This document shows, one piece after another, positions 34,307 through 43,430 of a stretch of 64,000 nt of DNA. The stretch is from Rosistilla carotiformis (GTDB taxonomy: Bacteria > Planctomycetota > Planctomycetia > Pirellulales > Pirellulaceae): NCBI RefSeq assembly GCF_007753095.1, contig NZ_CP036348.1, positions 186,001 to 250,000 of the forward strand, given 5' to 3'. A model generated the notes under the pieces. That model had not been told where the DNA came from and ran no database searches. It saw only the letters and a list, made by a program, of their open reading frames with translations. Both the position numbers and the translations under genes were made by a program. Numbering within the stretch: the first letter of the stretch is position 1; the number at the start of each line of letters is the position of its first letter.

Positions 34307-35275
34307 TTACGTGATCCGCAGAAAGGATCCCAGCATCATCGCGGGAACTGCCAATGCGAAGACCAACAGCCCCGCCAGCGGGCCCGAGGCCAACAGGGCC
34401 ACGGCGGCCGAAAGCGGTATCAACGTGAGGATTGCGTGTTTGATGTTCATTTGAATCGCGTACGGTTCCGGATTCACAATCGCTCGGAACGCGCGATGGA
34501 TGATCGTGAAGGCAAGCAAACCGATCAGCAGCGAAAATTGCCGACGCGGTTCGATCTGAAACTGTGCCACCGCATCGGCGGGAGCAAATTGCGGGCCCCC
34601 CGCGATCATCGCCATCCCCACGATCGTAATTACCAGCCCGACGATCAACGGCATCTTCTGGCCGCCGACCGCTTCACCGCGGGCCATGCAAGTGACTCCC
34701 ACGATGTAAACTCCAAATCCCGCGGCGATCGCCAGAACGTGCAGCGGAAGGAAAGGGAATTCGGCCATCGAACCGACCGCGGCGCTCGCTCCTAATAGGA
34801 AACTGAAAAAACGACACGCTCCCATCGCCATCGGGGCCAGCGGCGTCCGTTTGATCGGTCCGTCGTACAGCACGACCATCGCGGCCAACACGACGGCGAT
34901 TCCTCCGGGGACAAGGTTCGGCGACGCGTCGCCCAGCGAAATGAACCCGACGGCAAACGACAGGGCGATTCCCGCCAACAAAAGTCCCCATCCGGCGCGT
35001 CGTGCCGCCGATAGCGAGATCTTCCCGGCGGGCAACGGCCGCTTGGATCGCTCTTTGCGATCGATCTCGATGTCCCAAACATCGTTCAGGATCATGCCGG
35101 CCCAGTAGATGCAGACGACCGCCGCGAGCACGATCGCGTACCGAGGCAGCGGGGCGAGTTCATGCGCAACAAGCAGGAAGGCTGCCGTGGTGTCGGCGAC
35201 CACGGTAAAAACATTGGGCAGACGAACCAGTTGGCACCAATCGCGCAAGCTGGGACGTGGGGAAGGAGAACTCAT
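34307..35275 (-). CDS. UbiA-family prenyltransferase (EboC-like)
   Basis: 322 aa multi-pass membrane prenyltransferase. The first Asp-rich motif is NDVWDIEIDRKERSKRPLPA; the second region reads VLYDGPIKRTPLAPMAMGAC. The 'RPLP' and 'MGxCR' features resemble EboC-type UbiA proteins more than UbiA of ubiquinone synthesis (recall-based). ATG at 35275, with GGAAGGAG upstream; a longer frame to 35383 is not used. No eboA/B/D genes nearby in the window. The substrate is uncertain. Confidence 0.82.
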   Translation of the reverse strand: MSSPSPRPSLRDWCQLVRLPNVFTVVADTTAAFLLVAHELAPLPRYAIVLAAVVCIYWAGMILNDVWDIEIDRKERSKRPLPAGKISLSAARRAGWGLLLAGIALSFAVGFISLGDASPNLVPGGIAVVLAAMVVLYDGPIKRTPLAPMAMGACRFFSFLLGASAAVGSMAEFPFLPLHVLAIAAGFGVYIVGVTCMARGEAVGGQKMPLIVGLVITIVGMAMIAGGPQFAPADAVAQFQIEPRRQFSLLIGLLAFTIIHRAFRAIVNPEPYAIQMNIKHAILTLIPLSAAVALLASGPLAGLLVFALAVPAMMLGSFLRIT

Positions 35276-35434
35276 GCAGCGAACCCGTTTTCTGTAAGCG
35301 ACCGCGGCGAGCGGACGCACGCAGCCGACTCGATCATTGGAAACCGAAAGCCGCCACTTTAAGCCGCAAACGCCAGAAAACAAGGGGAAACGTTCGCGCG
35401 GGTGATTCGCACCGGCGTCGCCCGGCGGATTCGG

Positions 35435-36397
35435 TTACCGCCGCAGCGAGGGTGTCGCGGGGATCGTGGCCATCCGGGTCTGAAACCGATCCAGATAGAT
35501 CTGGGTTTCGTTGGTGAAGTGGGCGTCGTCTTCGGTCGTGCTGTAGCGGAACAGTTCCTCTTTGGGAGGGTCGATCGCCTTGATCTCGTAAATATCCAGC
35601 TCGCTGATCAGCCGGGCGGGCCCGCTGTCACCCGATGACGGTTCCGAAGAAAACTCCATCCGAACAGGAATCAATCGAAACGGTCCGTCGGCCGCCAATG
35701 CCACACGAACTTTGGTTGGCAATTCGGGTGGAGCGACCGCTTGCCCGTTTTCATCCAACAGCGTTTGCATGCGGCTCGCCTTGAGCGTGCCGCGGACGAT
35801 CCAAACATTTTGCGTTTCCTTCAGCACGCCACGGACAAGATGCAAGTCGTAGTCCCAGGCGATCGAATCGAGTAGTTCGGGCAGTCCACCGACTTTGAAC
35901 CGCGCCGAGATTCCTGAAGTGAAGGCGAGCTCATCGAGTCGACCGACGTCGACGCGGCGGATCCGCACCTGATCGCCGACCTGTTCGCGCGTCCATGTCA
36001 GCCGGCCGTCGCAAGTTTGTTCAAATCGGCTGGTCTGGTCGCCAATGGGTGATTGCAGCTCCATCCGCATCAGGCCCCGCAATCCGCTGGACTGAATGTA
36101 TCGCCCGACCGCCCGCACTTCCTGGCCGTCGACGCGTGTAACCTGCCTCAGCTTGGCCTCAAACGCGGGCCCGGTGTCGACCAGCTGGCGAATCGCTCCG
36201 TTGAGTGTTTGCCAAGCTTTTGTCGCGTTGCTCGACGATCCAGCAGACTCCGCTGGAGCGTTCGAAGCGTTCGCTGGCGCATTGTCCGAAGGGGTTTGCG
36301 AGCGGGCGATGGGGACGAAGTAGACCGCCGCGCCAGCCAATGCTAGCACCGCCAGGAGAGTTGTCAGGTTGGGCCGAGCAGGGTTCGGTTTGGTCAT
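35435..36397 (-). CDS. Exported protein of unknown function
   Basis: 320 aa. N-terminal signal-anchor (LTTLLAVLALAGAAVYFVPI) followed by a Ser/Ala-rich linker. The C-terminal 230 residues have beta-rich segments (FEAKLRQVTRVDGQEVRAVG, LMRMELQSPIGDQTSRFEQT) reminiscent of LolA/LolB-type folds, but I cannot assign it. Same direction as the prenyltransferase gene, 159 bases upstream of it. Confidence 0.65.
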   Translation of the reverse strand: MTKPNPARPNLTTLLAVLALAGAAVYFVPIARSQTPSDNAPANASNAPAESAGSSSNATKAWQTLNGAIRQLVDTGPAFEAKLRQVTRVDGQEVRAVGRYIQSSGLRGLMRMELQSPIGDQTSRFEQTCDGRLTWTREQVGDQVRIRRVDVGRLDELAFTSGISARFKVGGLPELLDSIAWDYDLHLVRGVLKETQNVWIVRGTLKASRMQTLLDENGQAVAPPELPTKVRVALAADGPFRLIPVRMEFSSEPSSGDSGPARLISELDIYEIKAIDPPKEELFRYSTTEDDAHFTNETQIYLDRFQTRMATIPATPSLRR

Positions 36398-36647
36398 GAT
36401 TTGCCGGTTATGCGGATTTTGTCAAAGAATCAGGTGGAAACATGCCGATGCACAAAGGCAGTAGCTGAATTCGTCGCCGCGCGGATTCTAGGCCCGAACC
36501 CTTCCAGGGGTCCAGGCTGATCAAGCTGCTAAACGCAATCAGCTACTGATGGCTGAAGTCGAAGCGTGACGGCAACGTCGGGCAAGAAAAACGTTTCGGA
36601 CGCCAAAGTTCTCGGTCTACGGACAGACCAAGTCGAAGAGGAATCAC

Positions 36648-38102
36648 ATGAGAATCGGACTGACCCACCTAATGCTTTGTATTGCGGGGACGGTGCTGGT
36701 CACCGGTTGCGCACCCGTCCGCCACAATCTGCCACCGGCCGAGCGCATGATGCAGCCCGGCCCTGGCGTCGGCGGCCCCGGCCCCGGCGTGTTGGCTCCA
36801 CCTGCGATGCAGATGGGTGGCGGCGGACCGATGATGGGAGGCCCCGGTATGGGACCTGGCCCCATGATGGGTGGCGGACCGATGATGGGCCCTGGCCAAA
36901 TGGGCCCTGGAATGCCACCAGGAGCTAACGCACCTGGATCGCAAGTCGCAGAAATGCCTTCGCCGATTGCCCAAGCCGCATTCAATGGAATGTATGGCAG
37001 CGGGATGAGCAACGTTTGCAAGGGATCGAGCGGTTGCGGTTGCTCCAGCTGCAGTGGCGGCATGGGCGATGGCGGCGGTGAAATCATCCAAGCTGCGTTC
37101 CAAATGAACCCCACGGTTCAAGTCACGTTTGCTCGCCCCGATTCGATGCACGTTCAATACGATGTGTCCGGTGGCGGCAGCTTCGACAGCGAACCGCTGG
37201 TCGTTCCAGCGCGCCAAAACTTCCCCGCCGGCGGTTTGTACCGCCTGAAGCTGACCAACATCGTTGGCCGCGAAGGGGTCGAACTGTATCCAAGTCTCGA
37301 AATCGCTCCAGGCAATCCGCGTACCGGTGCCTACCTGGCGCACAATTCGATTCCAATCCAGATCACCGAAGAAGATCTCGATCAAGTCTTGACTGGCAAC
37401 TTTGTCACCAAGGTGATCTATCTTCCAGATCCCGACTTCCAAGGTCCAGCACTGGCCGGCATCGATACGCTGGTTAGCACTCGCTTGGATCCAGGTGTCG
37501 ATCCGATCATCGAAGCCGACCGCCGTGGTTCGATCCTGGCTATCTTGCGACTTGGCGACAAGGACATCGAGATGGCTGGACAGATGGGAACCGGAGCCAT
37601 GCTGGGGGGCATGCCAAACGGAGCGGGCGGTTACATGATGGGAATGGCGGGAGCCGGTGGATACGCGATGGGCAACTGTGGCGATGGCAGCTGTGGACCG
37701 ATGGGAATTCCAGGCGGAGCACCTATGCCACCTGGTCTGCCAGGCATGATCTCGGGCGTCACCGTGCCTCAGTACGGTATGCCGATCACCGGCACACCAA
37801 TCGGATTGCCTGGACCACCTCACATTCCATTGGGTGGACCGGCTAGCCTGAAGAGCCACACGATGACCAACCGCACTCGCAGCGTGATGCCGGCACCGGT
37901 CAAGGACGTCAAGATCGGCGTCAAGTTGCAACCTGGCTACAGCTATCCGCATCCTGTCAGTCGGATCAACATCACGGAGCAGAACATTCATCCTGGAACA
38001 GCTTACGGACGACCTGGTTACACCCAGGGAAGCCAAGCGGTCTCCAGCCCGAATGCTCCGGGAACCGTTCCTGGTGGCGGTGCTTATTGCCCACCGGAAT
38101 AA
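36648..38102 (+). CDS. Gly/Met/Pro-rich surface lipoprotein
   Basis: 484 aa. Lipoprotein signal with lipobox VTGCAP (cysteine near residue 21). Residues 35-95 are Gly-Met-Pro repeats (GPMMGGGPMMGPGQMGPGM). A Cys/Gly cluster follows (SSGCGCSSCSGGMGDGGG). A conserved beta domain (VVPARQNFPAGGLYRLKLTN, ELYPSLEIAPGN) is shared with the next gene. A second Gly/Met-rich stretch lies near 315-360. First of three same-strand envelope genes. No known family name. Confidence 0.7.
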   Translation: MRIGLTHLMLCIAGTVLVTGCAPVRHNLPPAERMMQPGPGVGGPGPGVLAPPAMQMGGGGPMMGGPGMGPGPMMGGGPMMGPGQMGPGMPPGANAPGSQVAEMPSPIAQAAFNGMYGSGMSNVCKGSSGCGCSSCSGGMGDGGGEIIQAAFQMNPTVQVTFARPDSMHVQYDVSGGGSFDSEPLVVPARQNFPAGGLYRLKLTNIVGREGVELYPSLEIAPGNPRTGAYLAHNSIPIQITEEDLDQVLTGNFVTKVIYLPDPDFQGPALAGIDTLVSTRLDPGVDPIIEADRRGSILAILRLGDKDIEMAGQMGTGAMLGGMPNGAGGYMMGMAGAGGYAMGNCGDGSCGPMGIPGGAPMPPGLPGMISGVTVPQYGMPITGTPIGLPGPPHIPLGGPASLKSHTMTNRTRSVMPAPVKDVKIGVKLQPGYSYPHPVSRINITEQNIHPGTAYGRPGYTQGSQAVSSPNAPGTVPGGGAYCPPE

Positions 38103-38139
38103 GACCGGTTGATCCAACACGGGTCTGAATAAACGACGG

Positions 38140-38162
38140 CGGCCGGAACATCACCGGCCGCT
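38140..38162 (+). terminator. First of two tandem hairpins between surface-protein genes
   Basis: GCGGCCGG-AACATCA-CCGGCCGC, a perfect 8-bp stem 38 bases after the stop. It may be an attenuator or RNA-stability element for the upstream gene. Confidence 0.45.
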
Positions 38163-38174
38163 GAAATGGAAACG

Positions 38175-38205
38175 CAACCGCCCCGGTAATCACCAGGCGG
38201 TTGCC
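38175..38205 (+). terminator. Second of two tandem hairpins
   Basis: GCAACCGCC ... GGCGGTTGC, a perfect 9-bp stem with a 13-base loop, just before the next gene's leader. Together with the first it may set different transcript levels for the two genes. Confidence 0.45.
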
Positions 38206-38268
38206 TTGCTCAATAAAGTAAGCGTCGCAGGCTACGGCAAAACGGCAAAAACGGTGAGAAGCGTTTCG

Positions 38269-39111
38269 ATGCAAGTGAAAAACTTTCCAATCCGAACCAG
38301 CTTCATCGTCGCAAGCTTGCTGTTGGCAACCCTTGCGACAGCGCAGCAACCGCAGCGCCATCGCCTGTTCAACGACAACATGCCGCCCGGCGCGATCGGT
38401 CAATTCCGACGCGATCTCCGCGGCCCGGTACAGTGCCAGTACCAGCCGGTGAAAATCACCGCCGAAGGGACCGCGAAGGTCTCCCTGGCGATCGGCAACA
38501 TGTTTCAAGCCGATACCGCCGAACCGGTCTACGCCGGATTTGAACTCGGCAACGTCTATCGAGTTCGGATCACCGAGATCCCGTTGTTCGAAGGCTACGA
38601 AATCTATCCGACGATCGAATTGATCGACCGCGTCTATCCGCCCGCTGGGCAAGAGGTGCGGTTTGCGATTCCGATCGTGATCAGCAACGACGACATGTTG
38701 CACGCGCTGCGTGGCAACCTCGTTACGCGAGTGATCTACCTGGAAGATCCTTCGACCGCACTGCCGCTAGCCGACAGGCCCGGCGAGCAGCGCGACTTCG
38801 ACATCCAACCGCATCAAGACGCCCTGGATGTTGCCGACACGCTGGGCCGACCCGTGGCGATCATTCGTTATGGTTCGCGGACGCCACCGTCGGATCCGAC
38901 TTATATGAACGCCTTCCTGATGGGCTGCCCGTATTGGCTGCCGCTGCAATCGCCGCGAACCGAGGCGTTGACGCCCGAGGGACAAACCGCTGCGATTCGC
39001 ACACCTCACATTCCGCGAGACGACGTTCCCACGCAAGTGATCCCATCGACCGAGCAGACGAGAATTGCTCGACCGTATGCCTTGCCGATCGATTCTGGAG
39101 TTGTTCGATAA
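38269..39111 (+). CDS. Exported protein sharing a domain with the upstream lipoprotein
   Basis: 280 aa. ATG at 38269 chosen because a signal peptide follows directly (FPIRTSFIVASLLLATLATA); the in-frame TTG at 38206 adds a non-signal extension. The central region reads FELGNVYRVRITEIPLFEGY EIYPTIELIDR-like and matches the GLYRLKLTN/ELYPSLEIA segment of the previous protein, so the two are paralogous. The stop overlaps the next ATG (TAATG). Envelope role inferred. Confidence 0.7.
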   Translation: MQVKNFPIRTSFIVASLLLATLATAQQPQRHRLFNDNMPPGAIGQFRRDLRGPVQCQYQPVKITAEGTAKVSLAIGNMFQADTAEPVYAGFELGNVYRVRITEIPLFEGYEIYPTIELIDRVYPPAGQEVRFAIPIVISNDDMLHALRGNLVTRVIYLEDPSTALPLADRPGEQRDFDIQPHQDALDVADTLGRPVAIIRYGSRTPPSDPTYMNAFLMGCPYWLPLQSPRTEALTPEGQTAAIRTPHIPRDDVPTQVIPSTEQTRIARPYALPIDSGVVR

Positions 39112-40538
39112 TGCCATCGCTTGCCTTCCTCCGCATCCAAGCGTCGTCGCTCTACGCTCTCGGCCTACTCGGATTGTCGATCGCAACAAGCGGTTGCCAG
39201 TCGCTGGCCCCTGCTCCATCGCAACCGATGGCGCAGCGAGCGAGCCATCCGTCGCAGCCGCATCCAGCACAGCAATTCGCGTCGACGCCAACCGCTGCGC
39301 CCGCGATGCCACCGGCACCACAAGCGACCGCTGCCGGATATCCGGCCGCGGCACCGACCGGCAATGCCGCTGCGGGAGTCGCGTTGGTCACGCACCAGCA
39401 ATTGGTCGCGGCGCCCGGCGGACAGACCGAAGTCACCGCGCCGACCTATACGCCCGACAACTACCCCGGTGTCTATGAGACTGCCGGATTCCGGAATCGC
39501 CTCTCCAGCGGCTTGGCCGGCGGCGCCTGCACCGCTTGCAACGGCGGCTGTGCGACCTGCATGCCCGACAACACTGGATGCGCCTGCTGCGGGACGGCTC
39601 AATGCCCAACGCCGATGGTCTGCCAATTCCCCGGCGATCCAAACGAATACTTGTGCGATGGTGGCGACCGGATGCCGAGCGCCCGTGTGTTGTTGAACAA
39701 CGACGTCGGCGGCTTGGGGCTGGAAGACACGATCGTTCATTATGAAACGCAAGACGGGCTGACGTACGTCGAACCTAGCAACCGCGTCTGCGTTTACGCA
39801 CCGCGATTTGCCGCCGTTCGCAAAGTCACCTCCGCCGTGACCGGCGAAAACGTTTTGGCGACGCAGCGAGTCGATCTGCCTCGAGGTCCGATCGGGATCG
39901 ATCTGCGTCAACCGAGCAGCGCTGTCATGCAGCCGCTGGGACCCGAACGCAACGTCCGCACGATGGGCCCCGATGCGTTGCGTGATCGCAACCGCGGCGT
40001 GCCAGCAGAAAACGTCGTGCAACCGTTGCTAGCCGAAGATGTGATCGCCGTCCTGGCGGGACTCTCGATCATCGAACAGGGCGTGCTTCGCGATGCCGAC
40101 AAACCTTGGCTTGCAAAAGCCGGGCAGGCTGCGATCGCGTGGAGCAGCGAAGAGGGAGCTCAAGTCGTGATCGACGAAGAAGTGGTTGGGATCGCAACCA
40201 ACGACCAGAAGCCTGAAGAGCTGAAGATCTTCGAAGTCGGCAAGGGGCGCGTTCGTCTGATCAAACTGGCTGACAAGCAGAACGCATTGCCGGGCGAGTT
40301 TGTTCACTTCGTCTTGCGATTCGACAACGTTGGCGACCAACCGGTCAGCAACGTCGCGATCCTCGACAACCTGACGACACGACTGGAATACGTCGAAGGA
40401 AGTCAGACCTGCACCAAGGGAGCGAACTTCAGTGCCCAAGACAACGAGGGCCAATCGCTGCGACTGCGATGGGGACTGACCGAGACTCTCGGCGTTGGCG
40501 AAGGCTGCGTGATCCGCTTCAAGTGCAAGGTCCGCTAA
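39111..40538 (+). CDS. Lipoprotein with DUF11-like C-terminal domain
   Basis: 475 aa. Signal peptide ending in lipobox ATSGCQS. An Ala/Pro-rich stretch and a Cys-rich segment (GACTACNGGCATCMPDNTGC) follow. The C-terminal domain has the DUF11/CARDB-like repeat look (NALPGEFVHFVLRFDNVGDQ, PVSNVAILDNLTTRLEYVEG). The start overlaps the upstream stop by one base. Planctomycete outer-surface proteins often carry this repeat. Likely part of a three-protein envelope unit with the two upstream genes. Confidence 0.75.
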   Translation: MPSLAFLRIQASSLYALGLLGLSIATSGCQSLAPAPSQPMAQRASHPSQPHPAQQFASTPTAAPAMPPAPQATAAGYPAAAPTGNAAAGVALVTHQQLVAAPGGQTEVTAPTYTPDNYPGVYETAGFRNRLSSGLAGGACTACNGGCATCMPDNTGCACCGTAQCPTPMVCQFPGDPNEYLCDGGDRMPSARVLLNNDVGGLGLEDTIVHYETQDGLTYVEPSNRVCVYAPRFAAVRKVTSAVTGENVLATQRVDLPRGPIGIDLRQPSSAVMQPLGPERNVRTMGPDALRDRNRGVPAENVVQPLLAEDVIAVLAGLSIIEQGVLRDADKPWLAKAGQAAIAWSSEEGAQVVIDEEVVGIATNDQKPEELKIFEVGKGRVRLIKLADKQNALPGEFVHFVLRFDNVGDQPVSNVAILDNLTTRLEYVEGSQTCTKGANFSAQDNEGQSLRLRWGLTETLGVGEGCVIRFKCKVR

Positions 40539-40543
40539 CCGCG

Positions 40544-40560
40544 TCGACTCATCGAGTCGA
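40544..40560. terminator. Hairpin between converging genes
   Basis: TCGACTC-ATC-GAGTCGA, a perfect 7-bp stem 5 bases after the lipoprotein stop and 28 bases before the end of the facing gene. Possible bidirectional terminator. Confidence 0.45.
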
Positions 40561-40588
40561 TCGATTGCTCAGTTGGGCAGAACGCATT

Positions 40589-42349
40589 TCATCCGTCCTC
40601 CGAACAACGTTTGGGGGAAAGGAGAAATCGTCCGCTCCGGCGTCGCCAGGCGTCGATTGCTAGGAAGGCCATCCAGGGCGCGAACTCGAGCCAGGTGATG
40701 ACAAAGTCGTAGAATGCGACTCCGGCGTATCGGGTGCCCAAGACGGTGGTGTCGGCGTGGTGATAGTCCAGCCAGAATCGCAGGTAGTAGATCAGCACCA
40801 GTCCGCTGACCGCCAACCAAGCTCTCCCGCGGGCAAACGGCAGGAAGGGCAGCGCCCAGCTCCAGTACCACGGATTCTGCGTGGGGCACAGCAGCCAGAA
40901 CCAGGCCAGCGTCAGGAAGACGGCTTCGCAAAACAACGCCCCGTCGGCAGCGGAGGAAGCTCGCCACGCCAGCCCGATTGCGACCAGCAAAAACGCGACG
41001 GCTGTGATCGCTCGCGCGACAAAAAACGGAGCCTCTGCCGCTTCGATGCCCATCGATTGCTGAGCCGTTTCGCGGACGCTCTCTCGGACCGCGTCGGGAA
41101 CGATCGAAAACCAGGCGATGCGATCGGATGGTAGCTCGCTGGTCGGCTTCAGGTTTTCGATCAGGATCAAAAATAGGAAGTCGTTCATTTCCCAGCGTTT
41201 CAAAAACGTCGCCACGCCCAGGCTGGGATCGGTCGCCGGTGGGCTGGGAGGTGCGATCGAGATCACCTCGATCGGCTCAGGCATCGAACCGCCGGAGTCC
41301 TCCGCGACGAGTGACACGATCGGTTCAGCAACTTCCGCATCGCGTGGCATCATCGGCCGCAACAGCAGCAGCGTTCCAACGGCCAGGACGGCTCCGGGCA
41401 TCAGCAAATGCTGCCAGCCAAATCTGCGGGCGACAACCAACACCATCAGCGGTGCCAGCACGACAGGGTACAACTTGGCACCGATGGCTAGTGCGAGCGT
41501 GATCGCGACGCCTGCCAATCCAAGGTCGCTGGGCTTCACCGTCGCAGCGTCTCGTTTCAACAGCCGGACGGCCAGGTAGATCGACAGCGCTGTGAAGAAG
41601 ACGGCGATCGCGTCCAAGTGACCACTCCCGGCGACCTCTTTCATCAACAGCGGACACCAGGCGTAGATCACGCATAGATCGGCAGATCGCCCGCACGCCC
41701 GCAGCAATCCGATCACCACCAGCAGCGTCGCGATGTCGAATCCGATCAGCCACGCCTTCATGATGAAGAGGCGGGCCAGCAGCGACGCACCGGCGGGCGT
41801 CGTGATTTCGCTGGCCGCAAAGACCACTTGGCTGGTCGGCGGATAGATCGTTGGCAATTCGGGAAAGTGAACGCGAGCCAAGATCTCCGCCAGCGGATGC
41901 TCTCGATCCAAGACCGCGATCAATCGCTGCAGTTGGGGATCGACGGTCGTTGAAAACGCAGCATCCTGAACCTGTTGTGGACTGTATTGATAGGGGCTCA
42001 CTCCCGCCACCGAGACCGCCCCGTCCCACAGGTACCGATAGATATCGACCTCTTGAATCGGCACCGAGAAGAGCATCACGATCCGAAACCCAATCGCCGC
42101 CACAACAACCAACTTCAGGTTGCCCGGACCGGCAGCCACGATTCGGATCGCGATCAGATAGAGTGCGAACGCGACGGCGAATAGTCCTAAGACAGCAAGG
42201 ATCGGTCGGTCGACGCCTGCCGCGTGGTAATCGAACTGCCAGCTGAGCCAGGCGATTGCCGCATACAGCCCAATTGAAACGATCGCCAAAACGGCCAGCG
42301 ATCGCGTTGCGACAGCTGTTCGATCGTGCGGTCGGTCGGCACCATCCAT
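40589..42349 (-). CDS. GT-C type membrane glycosyltransferase (GT87-like)
   Basis: 586 aa with about ten hydrophobic segments. The loop after the first segments has the GT-C acidic motif and neighbours (QEVDIYRYLWDGAVSVAGVS, PYQY), as in polyprenyl-phosphate-sugar mannosyltransferases. A large loop lies around residues 340-400. ATG at 42349 shares one base with the TGA of the GT2 gene; a GTG at 42352 is also in frame. With the GT2 gene it forms a two-gene unit, probably making then using a lipid-linked sugar (inference). Confidence 0.78.
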   Translation of the reverse strand: MDGADRPHDRTAVATRSLAVLAIVSIGLYAAIAWLSWQFDYHAAGVDRPILAVLGLFAVAFALYLIAIRIVAAGPGNLKLVVVAAIGFRIVMLFSVPIQEVDIYRYLWDGAVSVAGVSPYQYSPQQVQDAAFSTTVDPQLQRLIAVLDREHPLAEILARVHFPELPTIYPPTSQVVFAASEITTPAGASLLARLFIMKAWLIGFDIATLLVVIGLLRACGRSADLCVIYAWCPLLMKEVAGSGHLDAIAVFFTALSIYLAVRLLKRDAATVKPSDLGLAGVAITLALAIGAKLYPVVLAPLMVLVVARRFGWQHLLMPGAVLAVGTLLLLRPMMPRDAEVAEPIVSLVAEDSGGSMPEPIEVISIAPPSPPATDPSLGVATFLKRWEMNDFLFLILIENLKPTSELPSDRIAWFSIVPDAVRESVRETAQQSMGIEAAEAPFFVARAITAVAFLLVAIGLAWRASSAADGALFCEAVFLTLAWFWLLCPTQNPWYWSWALPFLPFARGRAWLAVSGLVLIYYLRFWLDYHHADTTVLGTRYAGVAFYDFVITWLEFAPWMAFLAIDAWRRRSGRFLLSPKRCSEDG

Positions 42350-43152
42350 CACATCGATCCCCGTCGCAAACCATAGCGAGCGACCGTGTAGAGGATCTTT
42401 GAGCCGGCTTTGATCGTTCCGCTAACCGTTCCGCTGATCTTGCTGGTCCCGACGCGGTTGCGGTAGGGAACTGGAATCTCCAGATAACGCAGATGGGCAA
42501 AGATCGCTTTGATCTGCATCTCGATCGTCCAGCCGAAGTTCTCGTCGGCCATCTTTAAATCGCACAGCTTGCCGTAGTCGATCGCGCGGAACGGGCCCAG
42601 ATCGGTGTAGCGGGCACTAAACAGCAGCCGCATCAAGAAGCAAGCGAGTCGATTGCCGTAGACGCTTTGCGGCGGCATCGCTCCCTTTTCGCGTTCTCCC
42701 AGCAGTCGCGACCCGAGCACAAAATCGGCTTGCCCCATGAAGATCGGCGCCACCAACCGCGGCAAAAGATCGGGGTGATCGCTGTAGTCGGCATCCAGAA
42801 AGACGACGATCTCGGGTGCCGCACGCCCGTCATTTATCTGTTGTTCAATCGTCGCCAGACCACGCAAGCAAGCCGCTCCATAACCTCGCTGCGACTCGCT
42901 GACGACAACCGCTCCGCCCGCTCTGGCGACATCGGCGGTCCGGTCGGTCGAGCCGTTATCGATCACGATCACTTGGCCGACGTCGGGCAGATCGCCCAGA
43001 ACCAACGGCAGCGATCGCTCTTCGTTCAGCGCGGGGATCACGACGACAACGGATTGCAGATGCGACGCGACGGGATTCGCCGCAGCGCTCACGGCTGCGG
43101 ATTCGGCTTGATTGATAGCGGTCACCTGGGACATCGTATTGGGGCGACGCAT
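42349..43152 (-). CDS. GT2 family glycosyltransferase (dolichol-P-sugar synthase-like)
   Basis: 267 aa. GT2 motifs: SVVVVIPALNEERSLPLVLG, VIVIDNGSTDRTADVARAGG, and DxD in VVFLDADYSDHPDLL. Then GSRLLGEREKGAMP and LGPFRAIDYGKL, typical of polyprenyl-phosphate glucosyl/mannosyl transferases. No large C-terminal membrane domain. Two starts are possible (43152 or 43134); neither has a strong binding site. Upstream partner of the membrane GT-C. Confidence 0.82.
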   Translation of the reverse strand: MRRPNTMSQVTAINQAESAAVSAAANPVASHLQSVVVVIPALNEERSLPLVLGDLPDVGQVIVIDNGSTDRTADVARAGGAVVVSESQRGYGAACLRGLATIEQQINDGRAAPEIVVFLDADYSDHPDLLPRLVAPIFMGQADFVLGSRLLGEREKGAMPPQSVYGNRLACFLMRLLFSARYTDLGPFRAIDYGKLCDLKMADENFGWTIEMQIKAIFAHLRYLEIPVPYRNRVGTSKISGTVSGTIKAGSKILYTVARYGLRRGSM

Positions 43153-43320
43153 CGAGATCGCGATGCAGATGCTGCAATTTAGTACCGTCTTGCATCGGGA
43201 TCTGTGAATTCGCTCACAGGTCCGCCAAATGTCCGTTCTTGCCGAGCTTCAACCGCTTGGCCCAACGATCGTGTTCCCCCGTCCACTTTTACAGCCGCCG
43301 AATGCCATTCCCTAGAAAAA

Positions 43321-43335
43321 ACGAATAGAATTCGT
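43321..43335. promoter_or_regulatory. Candidate operator upstream of arsM
   Basis: ACGAAT-AGA-ATTCGT, a perfect 6-bp inverted repeat with a 3-base spacer, 96 bases before the arsM ATG. It could be a site for an ArsR-type repressor; no arsR is in the window. Confidence 0.25.
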
Positions 43336-43430
43336 AAGGACTGACAACTGAGACCGTCTACCTTGACGAAACCACACGCATCGACCTGCGTGTTGCCAGC
43401 CAATCCTTGTCTCCTGGAAGGAAACCGCGA

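Noticed and set aside
36669-38120. 483-codon minus-strand frame
   Set aside because: Antisense to the Gly/Met-rich lipoprotein; His/Arg-rich composition typical of shadows.
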